Positions 37,773 to 47,977 of a stretch of 64,000 bases of DNA are shown here, piece by piece. The first letter of the stretch is position 1. Each line of letters opens with the position of its first letter. This DNA comes from Alphaproteobacteria bacterium (GTDB lineage: Bacteria > Pseudomonadota > Alphaproteobacteria > Ferrovibrionales > Ferrovibrionaceae): positions 229,413 through 293,412 of the forward strand of contig CANJGB010000001.1 in NCBI GenBank assembly GCA_947473805.1, read 5' to 3'. The notes beneath the pieces are model-generated. The model was not told where the DNA came from, made no database searches, and saw nothing but the letters and a program-made list of their open reading frames with translations. The position numbers and the translations under genes were made by a program.

Positions 37773-37798
37773 AAGGGCGGCGCCTCGGCGCCGCCCTT
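37773..37798. terminator. Bidirectional terminator between convergent receptor genes
   Basis: AAGGGCGGCGCC and GGCGCCGCCCTT form a long GC-rich stem between the TctC stop (37744) and the LivK-like stop (37819). On the minus strand the stem is followed by TTTCTTTTT, a good U-tract, so it ends LivK transcription. On the plus strand only GGTTT follows. A smaller CCGGC/GCCGG hairpin at 37746-37761 precedes it. Confidence 0.75.
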
Positions 37799-37818
37799 GG
37801 TTTGCCGGGAGGCCCGGC

Positions 37819-39027
37819 TCAGCAGCCGGACTGCTTGAACAGCCCGTCGCTGCGCGGCTGGTCGAACTTCTCGCCCATCGACAGCACTTCCGGACCGAAC
37901 AGGAAGTGCTTGCTCGACGTCGTCGAATAGCGGCCGATGGTCACCTTCTCCACCTTCGGCCCGTTCTCCTCGATCCACTTGGCGATGGTTTTGCCGTCGG
38001 TCTTGCCGCCAGAGCCTTCGACCGCCGCCTTGTACAGGTAGACGGCGTCGTAGCCCGACGCGGTGTTGATCGGCGACACCTTCTTCAGGGCCTCGGGGTC
38101 GATCCTCTTCAGGAACTGCGCATAGGATGAACTGCCGACCGGGTCGGTTGCGCAGAACAACAGGGCCTTGAACGACTGCGCGGAAACGCCATCCAGCAGC
38201 TTGGTGCCGGCCGTGTTCACCACTTCGCGATACAGGAAGCTGAGCACCGCCGAGGCGGCAACCGGGACCTTCCAGCCGATGTCGTCGCGGCCCTTCATGA
38301 TACGGGCGAAATCGGCGCCGCTGGTGCCATTCACGAACAGCAGGTCCGGGCTGGCCTTGCGCAGCGACAGCAGTTCCGGCGTCATGTCCGCCTGCGAGGC
38401 TTGGTATTCCTGCGATGCAGCCAGTTCCATGCCGGTCTTCGGGATCATGATCTTGAACTGCTCGATCATCTCGCGGGCCTGCTGCCCGTTGTCCATCAGC
38501 AGGGCCACCCTCTTGGCCTTCGCGACCTTGGCCATGTAATCGACGATCGCCTGGGTCTGGGTGACGACGTCGAGGAACATGCTGAACGTGTTTGGCGTGT
38601 CGGTGCCGTTGATCTTGGACGAGCCCGACGCATTGATGCTGACGCCGTTGCCCTCGACAAATACCGGCGCGGTGGCCAAGGCCTGGCCACTGAACAGTGG
38701 GCCGACGATCAGGTTGATTTTCTCTTGGAACAGCAGGCGCTTCGTTTCACCGACCGCCATGGTGGCGTCCGACTGGTCATCGCCAAAGACCAGCTCGATC
38801 TGCTTGCCGCCGATGCCGCCGGCGGCGTTGATTTCCTTGGCCGCCATTTCCATGCCGGTGCGGTAGCTGATGCCCGAACCGACGCCGCCGCCGCTCAGCG
38901 CCAGCACGCCGCCGATCCTGATCTTCTCCTGCGCCGAAACGGCGCCGGCGGAAAGCATCAGCGTGCCGGCCAGCACGGCGATGCCAAGATGGCGGAATGT
39001 CGGTGAATTGCCCGAATTGCGGGTCAT
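37819..39027 (-). CDS. Branched-chain amino-acid-type ABC receptor (LivK-like)
   Basis: A 402-residue periplasmic type I receptor with a signal peptide (1-32, ending GAVSAQ). The mature protein starts EKIRIGGVLALSGGGVGSG and has ELVFGDDQSDATMAV and the RDDIGWKVPVAAS region. In soil alphaproteobacteria these receptors bind aromatic or amide compounds as often as Leu/Ile/Val. GGAGGACG (39033-39040) precedes ATG 39027. No ABC membrane or ATPase genes are adjacent. A diverged copy of its C-terminus is preserved in the pseudogene at 35024. Confidence 0.9.
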   Translation of the reverse strand: MTRNSGNSPTFRHLGIAVLAGTLMLSAGAVSAQEKIRIGGVLALSGGGVGSGISYRTGMEMAAKEINAAGGIGGKQIELVFGDDQSDATMAVGETKRLLFQEKINLIVGPLFSGQALATAPVFVEGNGVSINASGSSKINGTDTPNTFSMFLDVVTQTQAIVDYMAKVAKAKRVALLMDNGQQAREMIEQFKIMIPKTGMELAASQEYQASQADMTPELLSLRKASPDLLFVNGTSGADFARIMKGRDDIGWKVPVAASAVLSFLYREVVNTAGTKLLDGVSAQSFKALLFCATDPVGSSSYAQFLKRIDPEALKKVSPINTASGYDAVYLYKAAVEGSGGKTDGKTIAKWIEENGPKVEKVTIGRYSTTSSKHFLFGPEVLSMGEKFDQPRSDGLFKQSGC

Positions 39028-39212
39028 CTTCGTCCTCCCTGTTTCGTTTTGTCGGCTTGTGACTTGAGACGAGTAGCATGGATTGCAGGACTGGGCGTGT
39101 GCGTTTTGCCGTTCCGGTGGATCGAATTCCGGCAAATGCCGCTTGGCCGGCAGGCACTGGAATCCGTCAACATAGTTAGATATATATGCGGGCCGTTCTA
39201 GGGAGTGTTGCC

Positions 39213-40427
39213 ATGGCCTTGCCGCTGCGCGGAATTCGCGTCCTCGATCTCGGGCGCCTGTTTGCGCCCGCCTGGGCCACCCAGTTGCTGGGCGACCTTG
39301 GCGCCGACATCATCAAGATCGAGCGGCCCAAGATCGGCGACATTTTCCGCCATTACGGCCCGCCGTTCCTGACCGACAAGGACGGCAAGCAGACGCTGGA
39401 ATCGTCCTATTACATTTCGGTCAACCGCAACAAGCGGGCGATCACTTTGGATATCTCGTCGCCCGAGGGGCAGCAGATCACCCGCGACCTGGCCAAGACC
39501 TGCCACGTGCTGGTCGAGAACTTCAAGGTCGGCGACCTCAAGCGCTATGGCCTCGATCACGACAGCATCAAGGCGATCAACCCCGACATCATCTATTGCT
39601 CGATCACCGGCTTCGGCCAGACCGGGCCGTACAGGAAGCGCCCCGGCACCGACAGCCTGTTCCAGGCGATGAGCGGGTTGATGAGCGTGACCGGCGAGCC
39701 CGATGGCGAACCCAACAAGGTCGGTCTCGTCATCGAGGACCTTGTTTCGGGCATGTACGCCGCTGTTGGCATTCTCGCCGCGCTGCGCGAAAAGGAAGTG
39801 TTGGGCGGCAAGGGACAGGCCATCGACATCGCGCTGCTCGACAGCGCCATGGCCACCATGTCACACCGGGCGCAGGACTACCTGATCTCGGGCGAAGTGC
39901 CGCAGGCCATGGGATCGAAGACCGTGGGATCGGTCCCGGCGCAGATTTTCCAGTGCAGCGACGGCAAGATCAACCTGCAGGCGGGCGGAGACGAGGACTT
40001 CAAGCGCCTCTGCGCGGTAATCAAGCGGCCTGAACTGTTCGAGGACGAGCGCTTTTCCAGCCGGCGCAAGCGCGTCGCCAATGCGCATGTGCTAATTCCG
40101 ATGCTCGAGGAAATCTTCGCCCAGCGTTCGATGAACGAGTGGTTCGAGGAGATGCTTGCCGCCGGCATGATGGTCGGGCCGATCTTCAACGTGAAGCAGG
40201 CGTTCGAGAACGAGCAGGTCATCCACCGCCAGAACGCTGTGGAAGTGCCGCACCCGGTCAGCGGCAAGCTGAAGATGGTGGCCAATCCGATTCGCTTTTC
40301 CGATACGACGCTCGACCGCTACGAAGCCCCGCCGACCCTCGGCCAGCATACTGCCGAGGTGCTGAAGGACGTGCTGGGTTACGACGACGCAAAGATCGCG
40401 GCGCTGAAGGCAGCGAAGACGATCTAG
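39213..40427 (+). CDS. CaiB/BaiF family CoA transferase
   Basis: A 404-residue class III CoA transferase (formyl-CoA transferase fold). GIRVLDLGRLFAPAWATQLLGDLGA, NRNKRAITLD and GFGQTGPYRKRPGTD are the family signatures. Asp176 (VIEDLVSGMYAAVG) is the expected acyl-anhydride nucleophile. It moves CoA between organic acids and so activates a substrate for breakdown. GGGAG (39201-39205) precedes ATG 39213; the ATG at 39186 is an alternative. The stop shares CTAG (40424-40427) with the convergent yejF stop. Confidence 0.92.
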   Translation: MALPLRGIRVLDLGRLFAPAWATQLLGDLGADIIKIERPKIGDIFRHYGPPFLTDKDGKQTLESSYYISVNRNKRAITLDISSPEGQQITRDLAKTCHVLVENFKVGDLKRYGLDHDSIKAINPDIIYCSITGFGQTGPYRKRPGTDSLFQAMSGLMSVTGEPDGEPNKVGLVIEDLVSGMYAAVGILAALREKEVLGGKGQAIDIALLDSAMATMSHRAQDYLISGEVPQAMGSKTVGSVPAQIFQCSDGKINLQAGGDEDFKRLCAVIKRPELFEDERFSSRRKRVANAHVLIPMLEEIFAQRSMNEWFEEMLAAGMMVGPIFNVKQAFENEQVIHRQNAVEVPHPVSGKLKMVANPIRFSDTTLDRYEAPPTLGQHTAEVLKDVLGYDDAKIAALKAAKTI

Positions 40428-42031
40428 GTCTTTACCGCGCCTTCAACTGCCTCGATGTCGAAGGCGGCCTTGATCAGTGCCTGGGTGTATTCGGTCTGCG
40501 GCGCGCGGAACAGGTCGGCAGCGCGGCCGGATTCCACCACCTTGCCGTCGCGCATGACGATCAGGTCGTCGGCGAGCGCGCGCACGACCTTCAGGTCGTG
40601 GCTGATGAACAGATAGGCCAGGTTGTGCTTCTGCTGCAGGTCGCGCAGCAGATCGACAATCTGTGCCTGCACGCTCATGTCCAGCGCCGAGGTCGGTTCA
40701 TCCAGCACGACGAAGCGCGGCTTCAGCGCCATGGCGCGGGCAATCGAAATGCGCTGGCGCTGGCCGCCGGAAAATTCATGCGGGTAACGGTCCATGGTCT
40801 CGGGGTCCAGGCCCACTTCCTGCAGCGCCGCGCCGATCAGCGCGCGCCGCTCGTCAGGCGCCGGGGCCAGGTTGTGGACGTCCAGCCCCTCGGCCACGAT
40901 GTCATACACCGACAGGCGCGGGCTCAGGGACGAGAACGGATCCTGGAAGACGATCTGCATGCTGCGCCGTAGCGGCCGCATGGCCCGCGATTGCAGACCC
41001 TGGATATCCTGCTCCAGAAAACGCATGCGCCCCTCGCTTTTCAGCAGGCGCAGCAGCGCGTAGCCCAGGGTCGACTTGCCCGAGCCCGATTCTCCGACCA
41101 CGCCGAGCGTATGTCCCTCGCGCACGACCAGGTCGATGCCATCGACTGCCCGCACATAGTCCACCGTGCGGCCCAGCAGTCCGGCCTTGATCGGAAACCA
41201 GACCTTCAGCCCCTCGGCACGCATGATCGGCGGGGCACCGGCAGGCGCCTCGGACGGGCGCCCCTTGGGCTCGGCGGCCAGCAGTTTCTTCGTATAGGCA
41301 TGCTGCGGCCGGGCGAATACCTCGGCGACCGGGCCCTGTTCGACGATCTCGCCATGGGTCATCAGGCAGACGCGGTCGGCGATCTTGCGCACGATGCCCA
41401 GGTCGTGGGTGATCATCAGGATCGCCATGCCGAGGCGCGCCTGCAACTCCTTCAGCAGTTTCAGGATCTGCGCCTGGATGGTCACATCCAGCGCCGTCGT
41501 CGGCTCGTCAGCAATCAGCAGGTCGGGCTCGTTGGCCAGCGCCATGGCAATCATCACGCGCTGCCGCTGCCCGCCCGAGAGCTGGTGTGGATAGGCGTCG
41601 AGCCGCTTGGCCGCCTCGCGCAGGCCCACCATGTGCAGCAGTTCCAGCGTGCGCTCGCGTGCCCGTTCGCGCCCCATGCCCTTGTGTAGGCTCAGCACCT
41701 CGCCCACCTGGCGTTCGATCGTGTGCAGCGGGTTCAGCGAGGTCATCGGCTCCTGGAACACCATCGACACGCGGTTGCCGCGGATGCGATGCAGCACATC
41801 GGCCTTGGCGTCGATCATCTCCTGGCCCAGTACCTTGATCGAACCGGTGGATGTCGCCGACGGCGGCAGCAATTGCAGGATCGACAGGGCGGAAACCGAC
41901 TTGCCGGAACCGGACTCACCCACCAGCGCCAGCGTCTCGCCCTTGGCAATGGAGAACGACACCCCGCGCACTGCCTCTACAGCACCGAAGGCGACGTGAA
42001 GATTGGAAACCTCGAGCAGGTTCTCGCTCAT
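40424..42031 (-). CDS. yejF: Microcin C/peptide ABC transporter, double ATPase YejF-like
   Basis: A 535-residue cytoplasmic protein with two ABC ATPase domains. The first has VGESGSGKS (38-46), LSGGQRQR and [11 protein letters not shown]. The second has [25 protein letters not shown] and [10 protein letters not shown]. Two-domain fusions of this length are typical of YejF, which energises import of peptides such as microcin C through YejBE. ATG 42031 overlaps the yejE stop (ATGA). It is the last gene of the yej operon. Confidence 0.9.
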   Translation of the reverse strand: MSENLLEVSNLHVAFGAVEAVRGVSFSIAKGETLALVGESGSGKSVSALSILQLLPPSATSTGSIKVLGQEMIDAKADVLHRIRGNRVSMVFQEPMTSLNPLHTIERQVGEVLSLHKGMGRERARERTLELLHMVGLREAAKRLDAYPHQLSGGQRQRVMIAMALANEPDLLIADEPTTALDVTIQAQILKLLKELQARLGMAILMITHDLGIVRKIADRVCLMTHGEIVEQGPVAEVFARPQHAYTKKLLAAEPKGRPSEAPAGAPPIMRAEGLKVWFPIKAGLLGRTVDYVRAVDGIDLVVREGHTLGVVGESGSGKSTLGYALLRLLKSEGRMRFLEQDIQGLQSRAMRPLRRSMQIVFQDPFSSLSPRLSVYDIVAEGLDVHNLAPAPDERRALIGAALQEVGLDPETMDRYPHEFSGGQRQRISIARAMALKPRFVVLDEPTSALDMSVQAQIVDLLRDLQQKHNLAYLFISHDLKVVRALADDLIVMRDGKVVESGRAADLFRAPQTEYTQALIKAAFDIEAVEGAVKT

Positions 42032-43053
42032 TTGAAGGTTTTTCTTGGATCGAAGGCGTCTCGGACCGCCTCGCCGACGAAGACCAGCAGGCTGAGCATG
42101 AGCGCCAGCGAGATGAAGGCGGTAATGCCGAGCCATGGCGCCTGGATGTTCGACTTGCCCTGCGCCACCATTTCGCCGAGCGAGGCCGAGCCGGGCGGCA
42201 GGCCGAGGCCGAGGAAATCGAGCGAGGTCAGCGTGGTGAGCGAGCCCGACAGGATGAACGGCAGCATGGTCAGCGTCGCCACCATGGCGTTGGGCAGCAG
42301 GTGACGGAACATGATCGACAGGTTCCCGACACCCAGCGCACGGGCGGCGCGAACATAGTCGAAATTGCGCGCGCGCAGGAATTCCGCCCGCACCACACCG
42401 ACCAGCGACATCCAGCTGAACAGCAGCATGATACCGAGCAGGATCCAGAAGCTGGGCACCAGAACCGCCGACAGGATGATGAGGATGTAGAGCGTCGGCA
42501 TGCCCGACCAGATCTCGATGAAGCGCTGGAAGGCGAGGTCGGTCCAGCCGCCATAGAAGCCCTGCACCGCGCCGGCGACGACGCCGATCAGCGAGGAGAT
42601 TGCCGTCAGGATCAGCGCGAACAGCACCGAGATGCGGAAGCCGTAGATTAGTCGCGCCACCACGTCGCGCCCCTGGTCGTCGGTGCCCAGCCAGTTTTCC
42701 CTCGACGGCGGCGCAGGTGCCGGCACCGGCAGGTCCAGATTGATGGTCTTGTAGTCGTAGGGTACCGGTGGCCACAGGGCCCAGCCGCCCTTGGCGATCT
42801 GCTCGCGCATGAACGGTTCGCGGTAGTTCGCCTCGGTGTCGAAATCACCGCCGAACGCCGTTTCCGGGTACGAGAAGAGGACCGGGAAGCTCAGGCGCCC
42901 CTCGTAGCTCACCACCAGCGGCCGGTCGTTGGCGATCAGCTCGGCGCACAGGCTGAGCACGAACAGCAGCATGAAAATCCAGAACGACCAGTACCCGCGC
43001 TTGTTGGCGCGGAAATTGGCAAGGCGTCGGCGGTTGAGCGGGCTGAGGCGCAT
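42028..43053 (-). CDS. yejE: ABC peptide transporter permease YejE-like
   Basis: A 341-residue inner-membrane permease. One N-terminal helix (YWSFWIFMLLFVLSLCAELIA) is followed by a periplasmic loop with SREN(W)LGTDDQGRDV, the DppC-type motif, and five helices with the EAA loop (about RAARALGVGNLSIMFRHLLPNA). It pairs with YejB to form the channel. ATG 43053 lies 2 bp after the yejB stop (43056), and its own stop overlaps the yejF start. The large reading upstream of ATG 43053 is shadow of yejB. Confidence 0.9.
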   Translation of the reverse strand: MRLSPLNRRRLANFRANKRGYWSFWIFMLLFVLSLCAELIANDRPLVVSYEGRLSFPVLFSYPETAFGGDFDTEANYREPFMREQIAKGGWALWPPVPYDYKTINLDLPVPAPAPPSRENWLGTDDQGRDVVARLIYGFRISVLFALILTAISSLIGVVAGAVQGFYGGWTDLAFQRFIEIWSGMPTLYILIILSAVLVPSFWILLGIMLLFSWMSLVGVVRAEFLRARNFDYVRAARALGVGNLSIMFRHLLPNAMVATLTMLPFILSGSLTTLTSLDFLGLGLPPGSASLGEMVAQGKSNIQAPWLGITAFISLALMLSLLVFVGEAVRDAFDPRKTFK

Positions 43054-43055
43054 GA

Positions 43056-44171
43056 TCAGGTGTCGCGCCGCTCGAAATCGATTCGAGGATCGATCAGTAC
43101 GTAAGTCAGGTCGCTGATCAAATTCACCAGCAGGCCGATCAGGGTGAAGAAGTACAACGTGCCGAACATGATCGGATAGTCGCGCTTGATCGCGGATTCG
43201 AAGCCCAGCAGCCCCAGGCCGTCCAGTGAGAAGACGATCTCGATCAGCAGGTTCGACGTGAACATGATGCCGATGAACACGCTGGGAAAGCCGGCGACGA
43301 CGATCAGCATCGCGTTGCGAAACACATGGCCGTACAGCACGCGGCGTTCGGTCAGGCCCTTGGCCCGCGCGGTCATCACGTACTGCTTGTTGATTTCTTC
43401 CAGGAACGAGTTCTTGGTCAGCATGGTCAGCGTCGCGAATCCCCCGATCACCATGGCGACCAGCGGCAGGGCCATGTGCCAGAAATAGTCGCCGATGCGC
43501 GCCGCCCACGACATGGTATCCCAGTCGTCCGACGTCAGGCCGCGCAACGGAAACCACGAGAAATAGCTGCCGCCCGAAAACAGTACGATCAGCAGCACCG
43601 CGAACAGGAAGCCCGGAATGGCCGAGCCGATGACGACCGCGACCGATGTCCAGATATCGAACCGGCTGCCGTCGCGCACCGCCTTGGCGACGCCCAGCGG
43701 AATGGAGATCAGGTAGATCAGCAGAGTCGTCCACAGGCCCAGCGAGATCGACACCGGCAGCTTCTCGATCACCAGGTCAGTGACGCGACGATCGCGGAAG
43801 TACGAGGTGCCAAAGTCGAACACCAGGTACGACGTCATCATATCGTAAAAACGCTCATAGGCCGGCTTGTCGAAGCCGAACTGCTTTTCCAGCGAGGCGA
43901 TGAAGGCGGGGTCCAGGCCCTGGGCGCCGCGGTACTTGCTGTTGTTCTCAGCCCCGCTGGGCCCGCGGGCGCGCGCCCCGCCGCCCACCTCCGAACCACT
44001 GGACGACCCCGATATGCGTGACGTCGCATCCGCGCCGGTGCCGGTGATCTGGCTGATCAGCTGCTCCACCGGTCCGCCGGGCGCGAACTGGATGATGGCG
44101 AAATTGATCAGCATGATCCCGAACAGGGTCGGGATGATCAGCAACACGCGCCGGATGATGTAGGCGAGCAT
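43056..44171 (-). CDS. yejB: ABC peptide transporter permease YejB-like
   Basis: A 371-residue DppB-type permease. The first helix starts AYIIRRVLLIIPTLFGIMLI. A Gly/Ser-rich periplasmic insert (about 55-90) comes next, then DFGTSYFRDRRV and five helices with the EAA loop RAKGLTERRVLYGHVFRNAM. The insert is longer than in DppB and is usual for YejB. ATG 44171 overlaps the yejA stop as TAATG. It forms the channel with YejE. Confidence 0.9.
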   Translation of the reverse strand: MLAYIIRRVLLIIPTLFGIMLINFAIIQFAPGGPVEQLISQITGTGADATSRISGSSSGSEVGGGARARGPSGAENNSKYRGAQGLDPAFIASLEKQFGFDKPAYERFYDMMTSYLVFDFGTSYFRDRRVTDLVIEKLPVSISLGLWTTLLIYLISIPLGVAKAVRDGSRFDIWTSVAVVIGSAIPGFLFAVLLIVLFSGGSYFSWFPLRGLTSDDWDTMSWAARIGDYFWHMALPLVAMVIGGFATLTMLTKNSFLEEINKQYVMTARAKGLTERRVLYGHVFRNAMLIVVAGFPSVFIGIMFTSNLLIEIVFSLDGLGLLGFESAIKRDYPIMFGTLYFFTLIGLLVNLISDLTYVLIDPRIDFERRDT

Positions 44172-46027
44172 TATTGCCGCGCGGTGCCGGCGCGGGCGGG
44201 CAGGCGGGCATCCTTGCCGGCGTCCAGCCACCACATCTCGATCAGGCTGTCCGAACCCTGGAACGGCGGCTGCGGATCGGGGCGCGCGAAGCGGTCCCAG
44301 GTCGCCACCTTGATCGTGCCGCTGTACCAGTGCGGCACCGTGTAGAAACCCCACATCAGCACGCGGTCCAGCGCCTTGGTGGCTGCGACCAGCGTCGCGC
44401 GGTCGGGCGCGCCGATGATCTTCTCGACCAGGGCATCCACCGCCGGGTCCTTGACGCCCGCCATGTTAAAGCCGCCCTGCACGTCCGCCATGGCGCCGCC
44501 GAAGAAGCTGCGCAGTTCCACGCCCGGTGTCTGCGCCATCGAGAAACGACGGATCACCGTGTCGTAGTCATAGCTGCGTGCGCGGTTCTCCCATGTCGGC
44601 AGGTCGACGACGCGGATGCTGGGCTGAATACCCAGTCTTTCAAGATTGCGGTTGTACGGTTCGATGATGCGGGCGAACGACGGTTCGAACAGCAGGAACT
44701 CCAGCGTGAACGGTTCGCCCTTCGCGTTCTGCAGCTTGCCGTCTTTGATCTTCCAGCCCGCATCGGCCAGCAGCGCCGTGGCGCGGCGCAGGTTTTCGCG
44801 CAGGCCCCCCTCGCGGTCGGTGGTCGGGTTCTGGAATTCCTGGGTGAAAACGCGCGCCGGCAATGTAGCGCGAAACGGCTCCAGCAGTTTCAACTCTTCC
44901 GGCGAGGGCAGGTCGGTGGCGGCCAGCGTCGAGTTCTCGAACATCGAGCGTGAGCGCTTGTACAGGCCGAAGTAAAGGTTCTTGTTCGCCCATTCGAAAT
45001 CGTAGGCCAGGTTCAGCGCCTCGCGCACGCGCGGGTCCTTGAACTTGTCGCGCCGTGTGTTCAGGAAGAACGCCTGCACGCCCGAGGGCGTGCCATCACG
45101 CAGCACTTCCTTCCTGATGAAACCCTGCTTCACCGCTGGTTTGTCGTCGTACAGCTGTGCCCAGTGGCGCGCCGTCACATCCACGCGGAAATCGTACTCG
45201 CGGGCGAAGAACGCTTCCGCCGCGATGTCGCGGTCGCGGAAATATTCGTGGCGGATGACATCAAAATTATAGCGGCCGACATTCACCGGCAGGTCCTTGC
45301 CCCACCAATTGTCCACCCGGCGATAGGCGATGGAGCGGCCCCAGTCCACCCGGTCCACCTTGTAGGGGCCGGACGAGAGCGCCGGCTCGGTCAGGGCGCG
45401 GCTGAAATCGCGCCCCGTGAACCACGCCTTGGACAGGATCGGCATCTGCGCCACCAGCAGCGGCAGGTCGCGCCGGCTCTCGCCCGGCTTGAATGAGAAC
45501 ACGACGCGGCGCGGATTCTCGACCTTCGCGCCGGCAACATCCTGGTAGATCAGCTTGTAGCGCGGATGGCCGTCCTTCATGACGGCATCGAAGGTGAACA
45601 CCACGTCGTCGGCAGTGATCGGCGTGCCGTCGTGCCAGCGAGCGCGCGGGTCGATGTTGAATGCGGCCCAGGCGCGGCCCGGCCCCAGTTCGACGCTCTG
45701 CGCCACGCGGGCGTACAGCGCGTCGGGCTCATCAAGCGCGCGCTCCATCAGGGTCTCGAACACCCAGTCCGGTCCGGCGCCGCGGTCCAGGCCGGCGGCC
45801 GACACGCCCTTGAGGATCAGCGGCTGCAGATTGTCGAATGTGTCCAGTTCCCAGGTGCGGATTTCACCGCCCTTGGGCGCCTTCTGATTCACATAGGCGA
45901 AGTTCTTGAAGTCGGCGGGGTATTTCAGGTCGCCGAACGACGACACGCCATGCCGGGGTCCATCCTGGGCGGCGACGGGTGCGGCCAGGGCGATGGTGGC
46001 CAGAGCAGCGAGTGCGGCGATTCGCAT
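44171..46027 (-). CDS. yejA: Peptide ABC receptor YejA-like (first copy)
   Basis: A 618-residue family-5 extracellular solute-binding protein with a signal peptide (about 1-21, ending AAPVAAQ). The mature protein starts near HGVSSFGDLKYPADFKNFAYVN and has KGGEIRTWELDTFD. YejA-type receptors bind oligopeptides or microcin C. ATG 46027 is preferred over GTG 46045, though the ribosome site is weak. It is the second of two adjacent yejA paralogues; the other ends 58 bp upstream. Its stop overlaps yejB. Confidence 0.85.
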   Translation of the reverse strand: MRIAALAALATIALAAPVAAQDGPRHGVSSFGDLKYPADFKNFAYVNQKAPKGGEIRTWELDTFDNLQPLILKGVSAAGLDRGAGPDWVFETLMERALDEPDALYARVAQSVELGPGRAWAAFNIDPRARWHDGTPITADDVVFTFDAVMKDGHPRYKLIYQDVAGAKVENPRRVVFSFKPGESRRDLPLLVAQMPILSKAWFTGRDFSRALTEPALSSGPYKVDRVDWGRSIAYRRVDNWWGKDLPVNVGRYNFDVIRHEYFRDRDIAAEAFFAREYDFRVDVTARHWAQLYDDKPAVKQGFIRKEVLRDGTPSGVQAFFLNTRRDKFKDPRVREALNLAYDFEWANKNLYFGLYKRSRSMFENSTLAATDLPSPEELKLLEPFRATLPARVFTQEFQNPTTDREGGLRENLRRATALLADAGWKIKDGKLQNAKGEPFTLEFLLFEPSFARIIEPYNRNLERLGIQPSIRVVDLPTWENRARSYDYDTVIRRFSMAQTPGVELRSFFGGAMADVQGGFNMAGVKDPAVDALVEKIIGAPDRATLVAATKALDRVLMWGFYTVPHWYSGTIKVATWDRFARPDPQPPFQGSDSLIEMWWLDAGKDARLPARAGTARQ

Positions 46028-46085
46028 CAGCGACCGATGATACACAACGAATCGCCGCCGACCATGACTTTCGCCGCCGCGGGGC

Positions 46086-47897
46086 TCAGTTGCCCCGCTT
46101 CAGTGCCGCGTCCTTCGCCGGATCGACCCACCAGGACATGAAGTCCGTGCCGTATTTCGGGGTCTTGTCGGTAAAGCCGAACCGGTTCCAGAAGGCGATG
46201 CGATCGGTCGGCGCGTGAAGCTGCGGGATGATGTAGTGGTTCCAGAGCAGCACGCGGTCCAGCGCTCTGGTCGCGGCAACCAGGTCGGCGCGGTCGGGCG
46301 CCGCGATCAGGTCATCAATCAGTTTGTCGACCGCCGGGTTCTTGATGCCGGCATAGTTTCGGCTGCCCTCGCGGTCGGCGGCGGCGCTGGACCAGAATTC
46401 GCGCTGCTCGTTGCCGGGGCTTTCCGACTGGGCCCAGCCGCCGATGATCATGTCGTAGTCGAAAGCGCGCAGGCGCTGCACATATTGCGAGGCGTCCACG
46501 GTGCGAATGCGGCCGGTAATGCCCAGCCGCTCCAGGTTGCGCAGGAATGGCTGGATTGCGCGCTCCGATTCCGGCTGGCCGTTGAGGAACTCGATCTCCA
46601 TGGGCTTGCCATCCGGCCCGACCAGCTTCTGGTTCTTGATCGTCCAGCCGGCCTGCTTCAGCAGGTCCAGCGCGGCGCGCAGGCCTTCCCGGATATTGCC
46701 GCTGCCGTCGGTCTTCGGCGGCTCGTAGGTCTTGGTGAAGACCTCGGGCGGAACCTTGCCGCGCAGGGGCTCGAGATATTTCAGTTCGGCGGGCGAGGGC
46801 AGACCGGTATTGGCCAGTTCCGAATTCTGGAAGAAGCTGCTGCTGCGCCGGTACTGGTCGAAATAGATGTTCTTGTTCGACCATTCGAAGTCGTACGCAT
46901 ACGCCAAAGCCTGACGCACGCGCGCATCCTTGAACATGTCGCGCCGGGTGTTGAACACGAAGGCCTGCATGCCGGCCGGGCGGCCATGTTCGACCACCTT
47001 CTTGATGACGCGGCCGTCCTTTACCGCCGGGAAATCGTAGCCCGTGGCCCAGTTCTTTGCCGAATTCTCCGACCGGAAGTCATAGGCGGCACCCTTGAAC
47101 GCTTCCAGCGTCACGCCGCTGTCGCGGAAGGCGGTGTAACGGACACGGTCGAAATTGTAGCGGCCGCGGTTCACCGGCAGATCCTTGCCCCACCAATTGG
47201 CCACGCGTTCGAACACGATGTCCTGGCCGGGACGGAACTCGGCGATCTTGTAGGGGCCAGAACCCAGCGGCGGCTCCAGCGTGGTCTTGTCGAACTCGCG
47301 CGTCGCCCACCAGTGCTTTGGCAGGACCGGCAGCTGGCCCATGATCTGCGGCAGCTCGCGGTTCTTCGGGCCGCTGAAATGGAAGCGCACCTTGCGCGGG
47401 CCCAGCACCTCGGCCTTGTCCACATTGGCGTAGTAGTAGCGGTAGAGCGGCGCGCCCTTCTCTTTAAGGGTGTTGAAGCTCCACACCACGTCGTCGGCGG
47501 TAACCGGCTTGCCGTCATGCCATTTTGCTTCGGCGCGCAGGTTGAAGATCACCTGCGACAGGTCTTCGGCGACCTCGATGCTCTCGGCGATCAGGCCGTA
47601 TTCGGTCGCGGCGTCGTCGAGCGGCGAGGTGGTCAGCGTCTCGAACACCATGCCGATGCCGGCCGGCGGGTCGCCCTTGACGATGTAGGGATTAAACGTG
47701 TCGAAGCTGCCGATGTCGTACAGCTTCACCTCGCCGCCCTTCGGGGCGGCCGGGTTGACATAGTCGAGCTGCTTGAAGTCCGGGCCGTATTTCGGTTCGC
47801 CGGTCAGCGACAGGGCGTGGACCGTCTTGGTCTGTGCAAAGGCAGCCGGCGCCAGGCCAGCCAGGGCAGCACTCAGCAGCAGGGCGATGAAACGCAT
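46086..47897 (-). CDS. yejA: Peptide ABC receptor YejA-like (second copy)
   Basis: A 603-residue family-5 receptor with a signal peptide (about 1-21, ending APAAFAQ). It shares with its neighbour the pattern of mature start (HALSLTGEPKYGPDFKQLDYVN), KGGEVKLYDIGSFD and an acceptable C-terminal domain. Two receptors ahead of one YejBEF channel suggest that the system handles two peptide classes. ATG 47897 has GGGAG at 47906-47910. It lies 80 bp downstream of hisN on the same strand. Confidence 0.85.
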   Translation of the reverse strand: MRFIALLLSAALAGLAPAAFAQTKTVHALSLTGEPKYGPDFKQLDYVNPAAPKGGEVKLYDIGSFDTFNPYIVKGDPPAGIGMVFETLTTSPLDDAATEYGLIAESIEVAEDLSQVIFNLRAEAKWHDGKPVTADDVVWSFNTLKEKGAPLYRYYYANVDKAEVLGPRKVRFHFSGPKNRELPQIMGQLPVLPKHWWATREFDKTTLEPPLGSGPYKIAEFRPGQDIVFERVANWWGKDLPVNRGRYNFDRVRYTAFRDSGVTLEAFKGAAYDFRSENSAKNWATGYDFPAVKDGRVIKKVVEHGRPAGMQAFVFNTRRDMFKDARVRQALAYAYDFEWSNKNIYFDQYRRSSSFFQNSELANTGLPSPAELKYLEPLRGKVPPEVFTKTYEPPKTDGSGNIREGLRAALDLLKQAGWTIKNQKLVGPDGKPMEIEFLNGQPESERAIQPFLRNLERLGITGRIRTVDASQYVQRLRAFDYDMIIGGWAQSESPGNEQREFWSSAAADREGSRNYAGIKNPAVDKLIDDLIAAPDRADLVAATRALDRVLLWNHYIIPQLHAPTDRIAFWNRFGFTDKTPKYGTDFMSWWVDPAKDAALKRGN

Positions 47898-47977
47898 GGA
47901 CCGTGATCTCCCGGTGGCGAAAACAGGCTGGCTGCCGGCCACTTAATCCAACGAATCGGCCGAAAACAAGGCCAGGA

